DNA from: Tigriopus japonicus
Taxonomy: Eukaryota; Arthropoda; Copepoda; Harpacticoida; Harpacticidae
NCBI GenBank assembly: GCA_010645155.1
Contig: JAAGOF010000300.1
Span: forward strand, 1,051,043-1,115,042
Reading direction: 5' to 3'
DNA: 64,000 nucleotides
A program made the position numbers and the translations under genes. Below are positions 33,536 through 48,166 of the stretch, piece by piece. The notes below the pieces were generated by a model that worked only from the letters and a program-made list of their open reading frames with translations, searched no databases and had not been told where the DNA came from. Numbering within the stretch: position 1 is the first letter of the stretch; each line of letters begins with the position of its first letter.

Positions 33536-36500
33536 AACGTCAATTGATAACTTTCTTTACAGGAAATCTCATTCCTTGTAGCGATAATAAAAAAAATCTG
33601 CAACCCCCCAAAAATTTTCCCCGAAGAAATTGTCAAATGAAAGTTTCTAATGAAACTATTCAAACCATTGTAACAAATGAACTCTTTTCAAAAACCAAAA
33701 GCCAGAGGCTTTTTTGTAAGCACTAGTGGTAATAAAACTTGGTTAGGACGCCCCTGGGATCATTTCTGGGTCGTAAACCGCTTAGGCCCATGAGTCTCCA
33801 TGGTCACAATGGAACTCGAGCAAAAACGACCACGGCTTCAGGTCATTGGCATCTTTGATCCAGAAAATCCTATGAACACCTAAGTATGTGGTTCCAAAGA
33901 AGCCCACCCATGGTTTGGACTATCAAATTTGAAAGGTCATTGGACTGGACAAACTTTTTTATCTTTCGTCTGAGTAATCGCAAAACGTTTTGATACTCCT
34001 GCTCTTTGCTGCTCTGTTGCTTGGACGTTAAATGAACCAGAAGGCTCCTTTTGTGTTTTCCATGCCGGTTCTATAAATAAAGAACGCGTCTCGAAAACGC
34101 TTTCTGCTTTGATGTTTTCCATTGGATCTTCTCGACATGAGCCGATGGAAACGAAGAGAAACGACATTCAAATAATGCACCGAACTTCGTAAGAAAGAAT
34201 GGAGGAAAGCATGCGCATCAAGGCGTCCCTGTTATTTATCAGGGAAATTGACGTCAGCCAAAGCTAGATAATTGATATATTGTCTAGTTGAAAATCATCC
34301 TGACAATTTATTAGTCTTAAAGATCCGCTTGTCTTTGTCTTGACTTGAAATGCCATTGCTCTGTGATTTTGGGAATGTTGATATTCTATCCATATTGATT
34401 ATTCCTTCAATGATTGTCAAGTTTTCGTCCTACACTCTTCATTTTTAAATGCCACAATCGGAAAAGAAACTTTGGAATTGAAATGAATGACTGCATTGAA
34501 CTATGGATGATCTATTGAATAGGTCACTCGTAGTTTCATATGTAGAGAGAAATCTACTTTTAGTGTTTCCAGTATTTGAGGTGTCGACTAATCTTCAGCA
34601 CAATATAAGATAATGCAATGCTCTGATTTTTGCAACTCAGCTACTCAACCAAGCCAACTTAAATTGAGTGCTGAACGTAAGACGCAGAAGCCAAAAACTT
34701 TAAATAATTTCTGTTCATAACAGTGATTTTGCCATCAAAGATTTGGAGAGACTGGAAGAACCTTTGGTCATGGTAGTTTTTGCAACGATTGTGGCGCAGC
34801 CTGATTAGCTTACAAAGCTCGAAAATCGTTTGGTTTCCACGTTTCTAATGGAGGAAAACTAATATCAAGGAGCCACAATTGTTAGCGTTTTTTCGCAATT
34901 TGACACAAACTTATTGAGGTTAGAATCCAATAAAAAGCCAGATTGAATATTTTTTGCGATCTCTTAGGCCACTTATTTTAGCTTTTTAATCATTTATAAC
35001 TTCGATTTCAACACAGAAAACGGAGAGAGTATCTTAAACATAGTAATTCAAAAAGCAAGTACATATCATTTACAAATCTCTTTTTATACCGTAGTTAATT
35101 CTATATCAAGGGACACGTTTCCTTAAAATTGTGTTAGTTGAAAATATCTTGATCCCATGGCGAAGTATCTTTCCATTAAATCCGAATAGATTTACTGCCC
35201 CAATGTTAGACAAGTAATATGTCAAAGTTAATTGCCCCGTCGAAATGAATTTCATTCCAATAATTTGAACTTTGAATTCCCTGATCATATTTCCCCTTCA
35301 ACGCACTTCTTTTCCTACACAAGGCTCGACTTTTAAAACACGCACTGCCGAAAGCAAGGAAATCACGATCTTTGAAGGCCTTTCAAAGGACAAAAGACTG
35401 AAAGAAATTTAAAAGCATATGCATTTATTAAAATCCTTCTCTTCTAATTCCAACCATTTTAATCACTTTTTCTCATCGTCCAAAATTCATCCATTGAATG
35501 AGGAAAACGGGGTCAACATTGAACAGAACACGCGGAAATCAACGAACTGTTCTGGTTTATTTCCCGTAAACGATGACCTTTTTCTGTTTTTCAGTTGTGC
35601 TCTGTACTTAGAATTAGTGGTTGACATGCAATACTCAAACTCCACAAAGATTAAAATCAGTTCCAACATGCATCAACAAGTATCAGGGAATCAAGTCAAT
35701 CCAACTATTTAAATTGGGCCAAAAGTTGAGTACTAGAAGGTTCGATCTATTAGGAAGCCAATACAATGCAATTCCGGATAACTTTCCGACGAGACATAAT
35801 TTTAGCCAAATGTCAGAGTGAGACAGGTGTTTCAATAACTTCCGCACTCACCTGTCCGAGCTGTCACTAAAGGTCCATACTTGTTTCTTGATTCCCGAGA
35901 ACGAGATTTAAATGATCCAAGTGGCGTGTATTACGTAGTCTTCACTCACTCTTGGATAACACTCCGAGGACAACTGAGCATTTGAACGTGGTGCGTGCGA
36001 CTTTCTCTTCTATGAGCTCGAATCTCTTTCGAGGCCTTGCTCGATTCGTTTGACGGAGAGAAAATCCGTCCTTCGGAGGTCTTCCTCACTCTTCTCCAAT
36101 GGCAAAGCGCCTTTTGGCAGACGCAAAACCTCGTTTGTTGGGCGAATATTATTCTAATGGGGCAATAGAGATTTGAAATGGAACCTCGTCAAAAGGCCGG
36201 GAGTTCCAATCATCCGTAATGTAACGAAGGTCGCGAGTCCAACCTATTCAAGTTGAGTTTATGTTCCAATTTTATTTGTGGGAAAAGCGCGATCGTTAAG
36301 TCCCGCTGTGCAGGAAGTTGCAGGGGCCCTTAAAGGTCGGATACCTTAATGGTCTTTGTCTGTGGTCAAATGGCTGGCTCTTCACGGTACTGTACTTGGA
36401 TGCTGGTCCGAAAACATACATATCTACTTACTGTCGACATCCTTTGGCCATTGAAGAGATGATGCTCAGTGTTTGAGACACTATTAGCGATGACGTCGTT

Positions 36501-38443
36501 AGATCCAAGTTACAAAACGATGATTGATAGCTGCGAGACATGGCCTTTGTTCCAAAGTAGTATTTCCAGAAAAATAGTCTCCAATGCAATGCCTCGAAGA
36601 GAAAAGTTGAGATATTAGTAGGGGCCCTTTAACCCCTCATTTTCCTCGTATCTGGAGTTCTGGACCCTGGATAATGGGCAGATCAAATGGTTGATGGATT
36701 GATAGCAGGTGGAAATGAATCCAGGCTTCAAAATATATGCTCATATCGAGAAGAATATTCTATAAAAAGAAGGCGTTGCTCTGACAGACTTTACCAAAAA
36801 GATCGGGTTTACTTTGGAGGAACCAACTTGAAGGCATAGGGCTATCAAGTTTGAAGGGAGTACAAAGAACACCATGCCAAACTTGGAAGCTTTATCCACC
36901 TCTTTTCAATAACAAACAACCTTTTTCCATGTAAGAAAAAGTTAAGTGGAACTAGTGGATCAGTTCTGAAGAAGGTCCAACTTCGAGGATAGAAAGGTAA
37001 CGAAATTGTGTCGTTGGGAAATTTGATTTGAACCAATGTCTCGATGCTGACAGGCCCAATGAAAACAGTCGCCCACACCCTTGTTGATACTTGATTGGGA
37101 GTGTCTTTATAGTTAGTTAATGCCCAAGGGCTTTGCAGAAAAAATAGTAATTGGATTGAGGAACGTTGCTCTTTTCCTCGTTCCAAGATTAGTTTAGTTG
37201 GAACCACCTTTGGCGGGTACATACAGAAATCAGAAGAAATGGCAACTAACTTATTCTTGCCACTTGGATTAGTTTTTTGGATTTTGGATAAATAATTTGA
37301 TTCGTGAATTTGAGTTGTGTCATGTAAGAGGTGGTTTTTATAGAGTACGTGGTTGATTGCTCAACTTCAGTGATTTAATAAAAAAAAGTTGATGCTTTCA
37401 ATTGAGATGTAAGTGCACTCTAGGGATACCTCCATATTTTATAGGTCAGTGCACAATCGTAAAAAGGTTGATAAGTTTATCATGGGCGACCTAAATCCTT
37501 TTTGGGATCTTCTGCAACGTCGATATGGCTGTTAAGGGCTTCTTTTTAATGATATGGAGAAATTGGCTTTTAAAATATTCATTTCATAGAAACGATACTT
37601 AGAGAGGGGTCATGACGTACAATTTGGACCTTAGTTATAGTTTTTCGGTCATTGATTGTTGTTGGGACAGAATATGGAAACGGCGGAGGGTCAAAATGGC
37701 GACTAATGAATTAAATTTTTTGGCCAGAGTTGTACCATTTACTTCGTCGATTAATAAAACTATTAAAATAAAAATAATCAGAAAATGCCATTGACTCCAA
37801 TTGTAAATATTTGTTTACAAGTGACCACATTTTTACACAAATTGCCATGACAGATTTGCAATGACGTGATTGAATTATTGCGGTTAACTTTACACTTTTT
37901 ATAAATTGAATAATTAAAGGTTGCATCACAGGTCTGGGTAAATGAAAGTTAATAGGGTGAAACCGATTAATTCAAACGCTTGACGACTTGAATTAAGCTA
38001 ATGGTGAAGTGGAACGAAGTTCATAACAGACGACCTTTACCGATCACCTTGGACTTCGTTTTCATACTTATTGGCTTGAAAGCCCTTCGTTCTCTGGGCA
38101 CTATTTATGTAGAGAAAGCATCGAGTCTTTGCAGATCAATAAACTAACTAGCCAAGAGAACCACAGCAGTTCGTCTGCATATTGAATATATTGGATTCTA
38201 TTATGGTCGACGTTGCGGACTTTTGGGTAAACTTTGGAAAATCAAGAATAACTTGGAAAATATGCTGCGTGTTTCAAAAGCTTTTTAAGTTTTAATTGTA
38301 GTAAAATGAAATCCCTTATGAGCCAGGCACATGTATTTGTGCACTTAAAGTAGTCAATGGTCAGAGGTGTTTTCTTTCCTTCTTTCCAGAAAAAGGGGTA
38401 TTTAGAAATTAATATATTAATCCACCCCACGATAACAAACATA
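33536..38443. other. Long intergenic stretch
   Basis: About 4.9 kb with no supportable gene. The longest frame (36845-37222, minus, 125 codons) has no recognised domain. Confidence 0.45.
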
Positions 38444-38516
38444 GTCCCATTAGCGCAGTGGATAGCGCGTTGGACTTCTAATCCACAGGTCATGGGTTCG
38501 ACCCCCAGATGGGATG
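38444..38516 (+). tRNA. tRNA-Arg (anticodon TCT)
   Basis: A 73-nt cloverleaf without intron. The acceptor stem GTCCCAT pairs with ATGGGAT, with a G-T at the first pair, and G is the discriminator base. The D arm is GCGC-AGTGGATA-GCGC. The anticodon loop CTTCTAA gives TCT, which reads AGA codons. The T arm contains GGGTTCGACCCCC. Internal promoter boxes are intact: the A box is around TAGCGCAGTGG and the B box is GGTTCGACC. Position 27-43 (T/C) and the outermost T-stem pair (A/G) are unpaired, so it may be slightly degraded or simply a variant. Confidence 0.92.
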
Positions 38517-38523
38517 GAGGATG

Positions 38524-38528
38524 TTTTT
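38524..38528 (+). terminator. Pol III T5 terminator
   Basis: A run of five T begins 8 bases after the tRNA end, the usual RNA polymerase III termination signal. Confidence 0.75.
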
Positions 38529-41500
38529 ATCTGAGGGAAACAATCTGTCACTGTGTGTTTATTATGTGATGTGATATGTGTTTGATTTCTCACGAGTCAT
38601 AGCATAATTTTCTTTAAACCAAAATTAGCTCAAGTAATATGATCTCTTTCGAGAAGGATTTTTTCCAGCTCATTTTCTTCATACAGTTTACTCTTCCTAA
38701 TCAGTGCAACAATAAGCTGTAATTGATAACCAAATTAAAATTTACGATGTAAAGCTACGGTTAGCTTTGTCAATAAAATATGTTTGTGGGAGCGAGGATT
38801 CAAATTTTGCTAATTGCACCATTTTGAATGATTGATGTTTATTTCAAGCGATAACTGAAGAAAAGTGATTATCATAGATCTTTCAAAATTATGTTAAAAC
38901 ATCTTTGTTCGTTTTAGTGTATCGTCAAATCATTACTGTAATGATCACCTCCACACAATTATCCTTATGAAAACATGTATTTTAATCGACCTTTTTTAAT
39001 TGACCATTATCAGGAATTCTGAAAAAGACATTCAACATTTGCTTGGCTAAAAGGAACCACTTTTTCCTGTTAGGTCGCTTTTAACGCAAATGACATACTG
39101 TATGTTGAATAATATGAATGAGATATGAAATGCTGTTTTCAAACATATTTGAGAAGAGATTAGATGTTTTTAACAACAATATTTTTTTTAAAGTCATTTT
39201 AGGCTTAGCTCCTAGGTATGTTGAAATGCAGCTAGATTTTGAACCAAATGTAAATAACATTCATTTTTACCCTGAAAAAGATCAAGTATGCTAAAAAGCT
39301 CATTCCCAGTCACAAACAGAATTATTTTCGAATCGTTGAGATAAAGAAACCTTTTTGCTTGCTCTATTTGAGCATTAATATTGCAGCTCTAATTTAAACT
39401 TTGATTTTTGAAAACAAAAAGAAATTGACATTTTCTTTTTTGCTTTGTAAAGTGACTTTTGCAAGGTAAGATCCAATCGATTTCCAACCTTCGAGCCATT
39501 GGAAATGACTTCTAGTACCCCAAACAAATTCAGTTTTCCCAAAATAAGAAACACTCTAATTAGTGCAAGATCTGTTTGGGCCTTTGAGAATGTCTCAAAT
39601 CAAAACTATAAAATAACACCACCGAAATTAACCCTTTGGCGGCAACACGTTTTTGGTCAAGGTCCAGCAGATTTAAGTTGCCCAATCAAAGTCAACCAAA
39701 TATCACCACGGGCCCACTTGTTGCCGACCATTGGTTTACACCACTTGATACGGTGCCTCCAGAAAGATCGAGTGAAAAAACGCCGCTACTACCGGGAAAA
39801 GCGCAATTTAGTGCAATGAGCAATGAAACACAACACAAAAAGTGTGTGGAAAAAACGGAATTTACTATATGAAGCATCTTTTTCCGCAAAACATAGCCCC
39901 CCAAAAGCGAAAGATATGGCGGCACTGGTTTGATCACTAAACTTGACCAGGAACCCCTGAAAGGGATGGACACGAACTCCGATTTTTGAAAAAATGGTTT
40001 GAGGCCGAGGCTATATTTTGAACCAATGTCATTCATTCCTTATTAACGAGTAAAACTGTTGAACATGCATCTTGAAAGAATTCAGTCAAACTTTTTGTGT
40101 TAATATTTATTGACTAATTGTTCTTCACCTTGATTTTAGAGGTCCCAGCACTCCTTTTACTCGTCTCATGAACGTTTGACATTCAGCTCTCCAAAGGATT
40201 TTAGTCCTCTTAACAATGAGGAAAATACATAGATGGAATCTTGCTTCACCCATTAGTCCAACTTCTGTAAAACAATGCTAAATAGAAGTATCTGTGTTGA
40301 TATCTGGAGGGTTACTCCTCTTCCATACTCTTCAGCACCTCCACGACGCAGGAACCATTTCTATAGGAAAATGAAGGAATGAGAATGGTCTCATTTTGAA
40401 ACAAGAGGTCGGAGATGTTGTTGGCTGTAACTATTTAAGGGCACTTTTGACGGTTCTGAATCAGATCATCCATCCAATCCGGATTGGAATTGGAACAAAG
40501 GCAATCACGACGTCCTTGAGACAAAATAAGTGAAAAACATGAGGATTAAATCCTGGATTGTGGATTTGATTGAAAATGTTTCAAGTCTTGGGGCTCAAGA
40601 AGGTCAGGACCACGCAGGACTGGGGCTAAGGGTCCTTCAGGACCAGAGGATTATGTCTTTTCATTGCAGGGATAGGCTCTACGTGCTTGATAGGGTTTGA
40701 TAGATTTTCTTAGTTCTTAGATCCCTTTATCCAGGAATTAACAATCAAATTGAGTCAAAAAATCCACACAATTCAATCTTGGTGGGGGCATTTCATTCTC
40801 AAGACTTTGAGAGGGTCCATGTAATCCGGGTTAGACTGTCAGATCACCAATTTTGGCTGACTGAGTCGAAAGGCAAATCAAAATATTGAGCCCATCCATT
40901 GCTAGTAGGCACACCTGATATGTTTTGAAGTCATCTTAATTTGTTCTTCATTTGATGGAATTCTTGACACTGAGGACTTCTTTTTTCTTTGTTTTTTGTG
41001 GACTATGTGTAATGCGAACGCAGATTCCTCTTGGAAAGGAACCAAATTTACCCCGGAAACTCTCCTCTGGATCAAAACGGGGATTTTTGTCGCGCTCATC
41101 CATTAGACAACTTGAACAACCTAAGAATATCTTACCTGCCCTTGAATTATCCTGAATTAAAAGACACAACCAAATAATATAAGAAATTCGAGGATGGACC
41201 ATCATTCATAGAACAATGCCAAGGTGACACAATCTAAAACAAACTTGATTTCGTACAAAGTTTGGCATGTGTTAGTTAAGTTCAGGATAATACATGGATG
41301 GGTTCAATTGTAAGTTCAAAGATATTAATAAGACGTTCAAATCGGATAATAGATAAGCTCGGAAAACACGGCTATTTTGTTGTTAATAATTCAAGGAATG
41401 GTAAGATATTCTTAAGTTGTTCAAAAGTTTTGTTATGAATGAGCATAAAGAAACTCCCCGTTTTGGTCCGTGGGAAAGTTTGTTCTTAATCCTTTTGCGG

Positions 41501-44500
41501 AAAAGAGGAATTTGGGCTCGGATTCTGGTCCATATTCGTTCTTTTTGCTTTAGTTAGGTCGATCACTTCCGAAGGTTGTAGCAGGTAACCTAGTTATCAT
41601 CAGATTTAATTTGATCACTTTGATCGTCATCTTGTAGAAAAGACACCTTGTGGGGGGGTTCAATCGCACTCCATGATGTGGTCATTCATTCATTCACTAT
41701 TTCATTCACTCGTTCTTGGCTGAACTTAATGTCTTCGAAACACCCACATCAGACTGATTTTAGGCGTGGGGTTGACCTTTACCAAGGCTAGGACTTGGCT
41801 GGACCCGCTTGAAACACAGAAAAACCCGATTTGCGCACTATCTTTTGGACTCTTGGTCGATTTCCGTTTGATTTTCCACTCCCAACATGGCCGTTTGTAC
41901 TTCTTGTTTACGAACTCTCAGCCTCATCCGTGTGAGGTTGCGAGCTAGGAAATTCCGCGAGTTCGTATCCAGTATTTATACTATTATACAGGTTATCCCT
42001 GACTTGACACCTTTCCCAAAACGATGAAACTGTGTCTTATAAATTTAATCGTCACAAGTTGGTGAAACTCTTGGCCACCCTGCTGATATGGCATTAAGCA
42101 TGTTTGATCCATAAAAGTATGCGCTGGTCCTTGTAACGTGGTGTATCAGACTCACAGTACCAATAAATGATTCATATGCCGCTCTTAGCACTCTAAAAGT
42201 TTCTATTCTCATATTATATATTAATATGCAACCTACTCAATTATTTCTGAACACTGCTCCATGTTTTGAATCATTTAAAAACCAAGTTTTGACCAAAAAA
42301 GATGTATTGAACTTCAGTGTGAGTCTGATAATGGATTGTGAGTAGGAAATGCAACATAAGATAAAAAAAAATTGAAAAAGTGAACCGTCTTTTTTAATGT
42401 CCTTAAATCTAAATGCCGGTGCCGTGCTTGTTTGGGAAAGAATTGCAGCCCAGTTAGAACAAAACATGCCTAAAATTCAATGAATGCCGTGTGTAATTAG
42501 TTTCAATGATTTTCTACGTCTTTGCTTTACATTGACAACCAATTGAAGACTAAAAATGTGATAAAATGCCGAAAGCTTATGAAGTCGTTTATGGAAAAAT
42601 GTGCTTGTGGTTGGTTGCACCCACTTTTAATGTGCGATGAGCTTTTTCAAATTTGGCTCTAATAGGAATCTTGGGCAATTGTCAATTTGTTCAATACCTC
42701 TTTCAACCTTCGTACTTTGTTATCTATATCCCAAATTTAATGCGTTATGAACTAATGCCCTCTCACGAATGAGGAAATGTCATGTTGCGTGTTAGCACGC
42801 ATTTGACTCATACCAGGCTTTCAATTATGTGGTTCATCAATCTTAAAGGTATCACAGCAGTCACTTTTTCATGAACCATTTAACTAAGTGATATTGAGTA
42901 GCTTTGTCCTTTGAGCTTTCAAACAGATATTTTTTTGAAAGGATGGGATGAAAAGTTATCCTCTTGTCTTTGTGCATTTTTTAAGTGTAATTTGAAACTA
43001 TGAACAATTGTGATACTTTGGGTAGAATTAAGTTTTTACTGTTGGTAATAAAAGACTTGCACAAGCTAGAAAGGATTACCTTGTTTATGTTCTGAGCACA
43101 TTTGGTCTGATTAGTAGCCGGATCTCAGCTCATAGAAACAAAATGGAACAGGAGTATGTTTTACATGAACATATCTTTTCGAATTAGGAGAATAAAAAAC
43201 CATCATGTTTCAAAGAGCTTTTTAATTCTTTTTTATTGATCACAGACATTGAAGAAGGCATCTTTTGACGTGTGTCGCTCCAATAATACGAAAGTAGACC
43301 AAACCTGTTCCGACAGCACCCACCATTGGCACTATTTGTTGACAATCTGAATGTTCTCTTATGTCTGGAGCTTAGATTTGGTCAAACACACTGTCGTGTC
43401 CATGATGGGCACAAGGCCTTGTTAAAACTGTTTGTTACAATAAAGCACTCACCAAAGTCAGTTTCTTTTAGTAACTTTGATTTCGAAGTTGCCTGCCAAG
43501 GCCATGCTCGTTATCATTCCCTATTGTGCCTTCATCTCACCACCTTGAAATTATGGAGATCTTCAATGGATTCACTTTCTTTCAAATCTTATTAAGAAAA
43601 AAAATGGCGAATAGTAGCAAAAAGCGATCTTGTGAACTTGTCTCAAAAAATCTCCCAGCCTGAAAATTATGGTACTCGTACTAAACTTTATTTTTGTGTC
43701 AAAACGTCAGTCCAGTTTTTGCTTTTGTGACCTTCGTACCTAAAGCTCATCATAAGATTTTGGTTTTCATTCAGTTCTCGTTTTGCCACAAGCTAAATCA
43801 AATTGTTCTAAATAAAATTTGTATGAAAATTGCAAAACAGAATTTGACGTTTTAGAAAGTTCTCGCTTTCCCAATGATGGGTGTTCTAACACTTTTTTGA
43901 GATTCAGACATTACAAAAAATGTCCTTTCTCACCTTTTGCTACTATTGGGAATAATCGATACTTTCTAAAAATTTGCCCAAATTATCAAATTCCTACTTT
44001 CTTTTTGAATTTTTTGGGCTATTTCAAATTCGTCCTTGATGTATTTATCGATGACCTAGTGCGTGTTTTTAAATACGCAAGTTGTAGATTCCCGACGTTC
44101 GTTAAAAAATATTAGTTAGAGAAACAGCGGACTGATTGAAAAAAAAATAAAGAAGATTTATTTGAGATTGTAACAAATTTGGTGTTTGAAGCTCTGTGTA
44201 TTAAATTCCATCATCGATCATTCATCGATCAAAGAGACCACCACACAATTTGAGACAAATGTGCGGCTTTAAAATTTCACATCGGTTATGTTTGACGTAA
44301 CTAGAGTCCACGTTGAATGTCACGTGTGAAATCAGAGAGTTCGAAACATGAAAACATTATATTCTCTTTTTACATTGCTATTTGATGAAGGCACATTTTA
44401 TGTGCCTTCCAAATTTTTATTAGATTTCAGCTTTAAAAGCCATTCTCTAGCTCTCTTGGTGCGTCTTGTTTTGACACAATTGGCCAATTTTGATGGACAC

Positions 44501-46895
44501 CAACCACGCTAACAGGCTTCTTTTCGTTTCCTAATATCGATTATGTTCTCGTTTTTGCTAGAGACGCTAGTTTTTGCACAATGTCTTTATTCGAGGTTCG
44601 ATGCGTTTGAACTGACCCAATCAATTCCTCGTGGGCCTCGTGATGTTATGTGATGACGTGGACTGCCGATCACGTGACCTCAAAACAAAAGTAGGACATT
44701 GTTCTGAAATCAATGTTATGATTTCTCCCAAAAACTGCTTTATCTCAGTTGTTTGCACTGTTAAGGCTTAATGATTAGGTAAAAAGTACCAATAGCGATT
44801 GGATTTTTTTCGAAATTGCAATCTGTCAATTTTAATTTTGAAATTCTTGACCGTCAATTTTAATCCAAATTTGACAAACAAATACTCAAGAAAATGACTT
44901 GAAAAATTTCGAAGAGGTGCAGACTATCAATTCCAGTCACAGTTGGGTAAATTACTTGATCAAATGCAATTTGTTAAATTTAAAATTACTTCCTCAATAC
45001 ATGTAAGTTATCACAATTACATTGTCTAAAAATGTAATTGACTTCAATGGACCTCAAATGGAATTTAAACCCATGGAGATTGTCCAAAAAATATTTTGGT
45101 GCACTTTCTGGCAAAATTATAGGGCCTGAGAAATTCTATTTTTGAATCTTGAATTTGATTTATTTTTGTAGGATCTTTTGTTGTTGTTTGCAGAGCTTTC
45201 ATTAATACTACAAGGAATGTGATTGCTTGCAAAATAAAGAAATAATAGATATAGTCTATACATTCAGCATTTATTTGAAATTTGATCTCCCAAAGATTGG
45301 CAAATCTGCACAACCCGTGGATAGTGGGTTGATCAGGAATAATAATTTAAAATTTAACTAAAAATAATTCTGTTTTGGTTTCAGAACTTTAATATTCATT
45401 TGAGGTGTTGTGAACATTGCTTTTCTGCTTGCCATTTTAATAGTTGTGAAATACACTGCAACGATACACGTTTTTTCTTGAACATCTTGTCATTAAACAA
45501 GGTTATCTAATTAGCTGATGTTCAAGTATCTTTATGTTAGAGACTTTTTGTATGAAGCTTAAATTGGGACAATATCACCAACTATTCAAGTCTTGATAAA
45601 TTGTACATAGACATACTTTACTTGGCAATTGATATGCAGTGGTAAAAAACTTAACATTTTCTATGAATCAGATAATCAGAGAACTTTGAAGTTCCGGTTA
45701 ATCTGAACCTTGAAAACCCCTAATGCTAAAACTAGATAAGTTTTAAGTGAAAATCATGGCATTGGATCCGGGATATGTCCTACTTTTTTACGTCAGGGTG
45801 ACTCGAGAAAACGTCCACTCAAGTAATGGCATTTTATAGCTTGGGTGTTGATATGTGTAATCTTTTTCATAGATAAATTGCTCAACGTTTGTCCTTCAGA
45901 TTTTTACAACAAATGAAGTATTTTCTTGCAAAAGAATTAGTTTCTGCATCCTAAACCGTTGGACAAGGGGGTAGGAATTGGTCACCCTCTGGGTATACTT
46001 TAGGGTAGATTTCCAAAACAAGATATTAAGAGGAGGCCGCGGCCTTATACTTTTGCAGCCACAGTTTGATCGGGTATAGTTTTTGGATTAAGACTACTTT
46101 GGTTCTCCAACTGACACAAAATAAGGTTCTGATTCCTTTATTTTGAGGCAAGAACAAAAACAAAGAATAAAATAAAAAAGTTTTTGCCATTGTAACAGTT
46201 GAATTCATTTCTTGAAAAATCATTGAAATAGAAGAGGGGACTTTTACTGAGTAGCAGTCAATTTGATTCAATAGTATTCTTCAAGTTTTGTTTCATATAT
46301 ATGCAAACGATTCAAATGCAAGTGACAGATTCTTCTTTTCAAGGTCAATTTCTAACAACGTTACACTTGCAAACAGTATTTCTGAGTAATACACACTCGC
46401 GAGTCATAAAAAATGACTCTTGACTCGACAGTCAGAAAAAAAGTTTTTGATCAACCGTTTTCGAGTTACGGATATTGGTTTAATGGTTTAACCACCCAAA
46501 TCATCTTAAGTAGATGTTTACAGGATATGGTTTATGAATCATCCTGTACTCATGAAAAATGTTAATTGAAGGTTACAAAAATCGCCACTCGATGGAGCCA
46601 AAACAGGGGCAAAGTCCCTTGATTTCAGATCTATCCTCAACTTTGATTTGTTACCAAAATTGCAGCTTTCATCTTAAAATGGATTTCTCTTCATATTTCG
46701 AGTCTTTTGGAGCTCAGCTACTATGTTGTTGTGTTCAAAAAGTAAAAAGTCACACTAAATAATCACAAATTGAGGCTAAATATTTACCAGAAGTACCTCC
46801 AAATGCTTCTTTCTCAAGATGGCGCTGTTTTTCTCTTTGATCGAAGCTCAACTTTGCTTCCCTAAGAAGGCTTGCTCTTTCGCAGAGTTGTTCAT
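38529..46895. other. Long intergenic stretch
   Basis: About 8.4 kb in which I see no convincing gene. CATTCATTCACT-type short repeats lie at about 41683-41715. One dispersed-repeat copy lies at 45262-45355. Frames such as 39499-39819 and 43326-43595 lack family resemblance. Confidence 0.45.
45262..45355 (+). repeat. Dispersed repeat copy 3 of 3 (more diverged)
   Basis: It matches copies 1 and 2 over CATTTAT, TTGGCAAATCTGCACAACCC, ATAGTGGGTTGATCAGGAATA and TTTAAAATTT, with small losses. Confidence 0.6.
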
Positions 46896-48166
46896 TTTGA
46901 GAACAAGAGAGGGCACCCTAGTAGGATGTGTTAAGGGCATGCTAAATCATGTAAGAGCCATCTAGGTGAAGCGAATGCTAGTTTTCTTTAAAATCCTAAA
47001 TTAGATCAGATAATTAACATGAAAGATATACATATTTTGTGGCTGTAAGTTGCTATTTTTTATCAATGCTAATCTTTTTTCTACCCGGCAATGAGATTTT
47101 TTCAATTTCAAATCCCGACTATTTAGAAAAATGCATCTGGAAAGGTCGCATCGCAAGGTCACATGCTTATAGAATAAAATTCTAGAAATTAATTATAGAA
47201 AATTTGGGTGAAAGATTACATCACTTGATGCATGAATTGTTGTGTTCAAGTAAATGCCATCGACTTGGATACAAAGCTTTCTTTTAGTACCAATGAAATG
47301 GCCTGTCACTTGAAGGGTAGTGGAGGTCTTTTTAAAGCACAATTTTTGATAACATTTTCTACACATTTTACTTAAACTTTGATTGATTATGGTGCATGGA
47401 TGGTTAAGCTTGCATATACATTTTGATTGTCCAGAAAGCAAATGCACTTCCAGATTCGTAAACACTTAGCGCGTTTCACTGTATTTCAAAAACAGGAGTC
47501 TAGGAATTGATGTACATCTTCAATTCTATTAAAAGGCCATATTGATCGAGAGGTTCGAAATTAATTCAATTCACTCGTGCTGGCGAAAAAGATATTTTCA
47601 AAATTTTACCATTGACACCATCAAAAATACATTTTAGAGGGCGTTTCTCGAATCCTTCAACTTGTTTGGACAGAAATTATTTGGGTATTGTTGGAACTGC
47701 CTAATCACTCCAAGTCTTATATTGGCCTCCACTACCCTTCAAGTGTCGGGCCATTTCATCGGTACATGGTGGTACTAAAAGAAAGCTTTGTATCCAAGTC
47801 GATGGCATTTACTTGAACACAACAATTCATGCATCAAGTGATGTAATCTTTCACCCAAATTTTCTATAATTAATTTCTAGAATTTTATTCTATAAGCATG
47901 TGACCTTGCGATGCGACCTTTCCAGATGCATTTTTCTAAATAGTCGGGATTTGAAATTGAAAAAATCTCATTGCCGGGTAGAAAAAAGATTAGCATTGAT
48001 AAAAAATAGCAACTTACAGCCACAAAATATGTATATCTTTCATGTTAATTATCTGATCTAATTTAGGATTTTAAAGAAAACTAGCATTCGCTTCACCTAG
48101 ATGGCTCTTACATGATTTAGCGTGCCCTTAACACATCCTACTAGGGTGCCCTCTCTTGTTCTCAAA
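46896..48166. mobile_element. Large foldback element, ~430-bp arms
   Basis: The left arm (46896-47327) and right arm (47725-48166) are near-identical inverted copies, well above 90% by eye, with a roughly 10-base insertion (around GTACATGGTG) in the right arm. Termini are TTTGAGAACAAGAGAGGGCA on both sides read inward. The 397-bp spacer has no recognised gene. I found no clear target duplication. The open frame at 47193-47465 crosses arm and spacer and is not a gene I can support. Confidence 0.88.

Noticed and set aside
36845..37222. 125-codon minus-strand frame briefly considered as a ligand-gated channel fragment
   Set aside because: No Cys-loop, membrane helix or alignable motif. A few residues only vaguely resemble the family.
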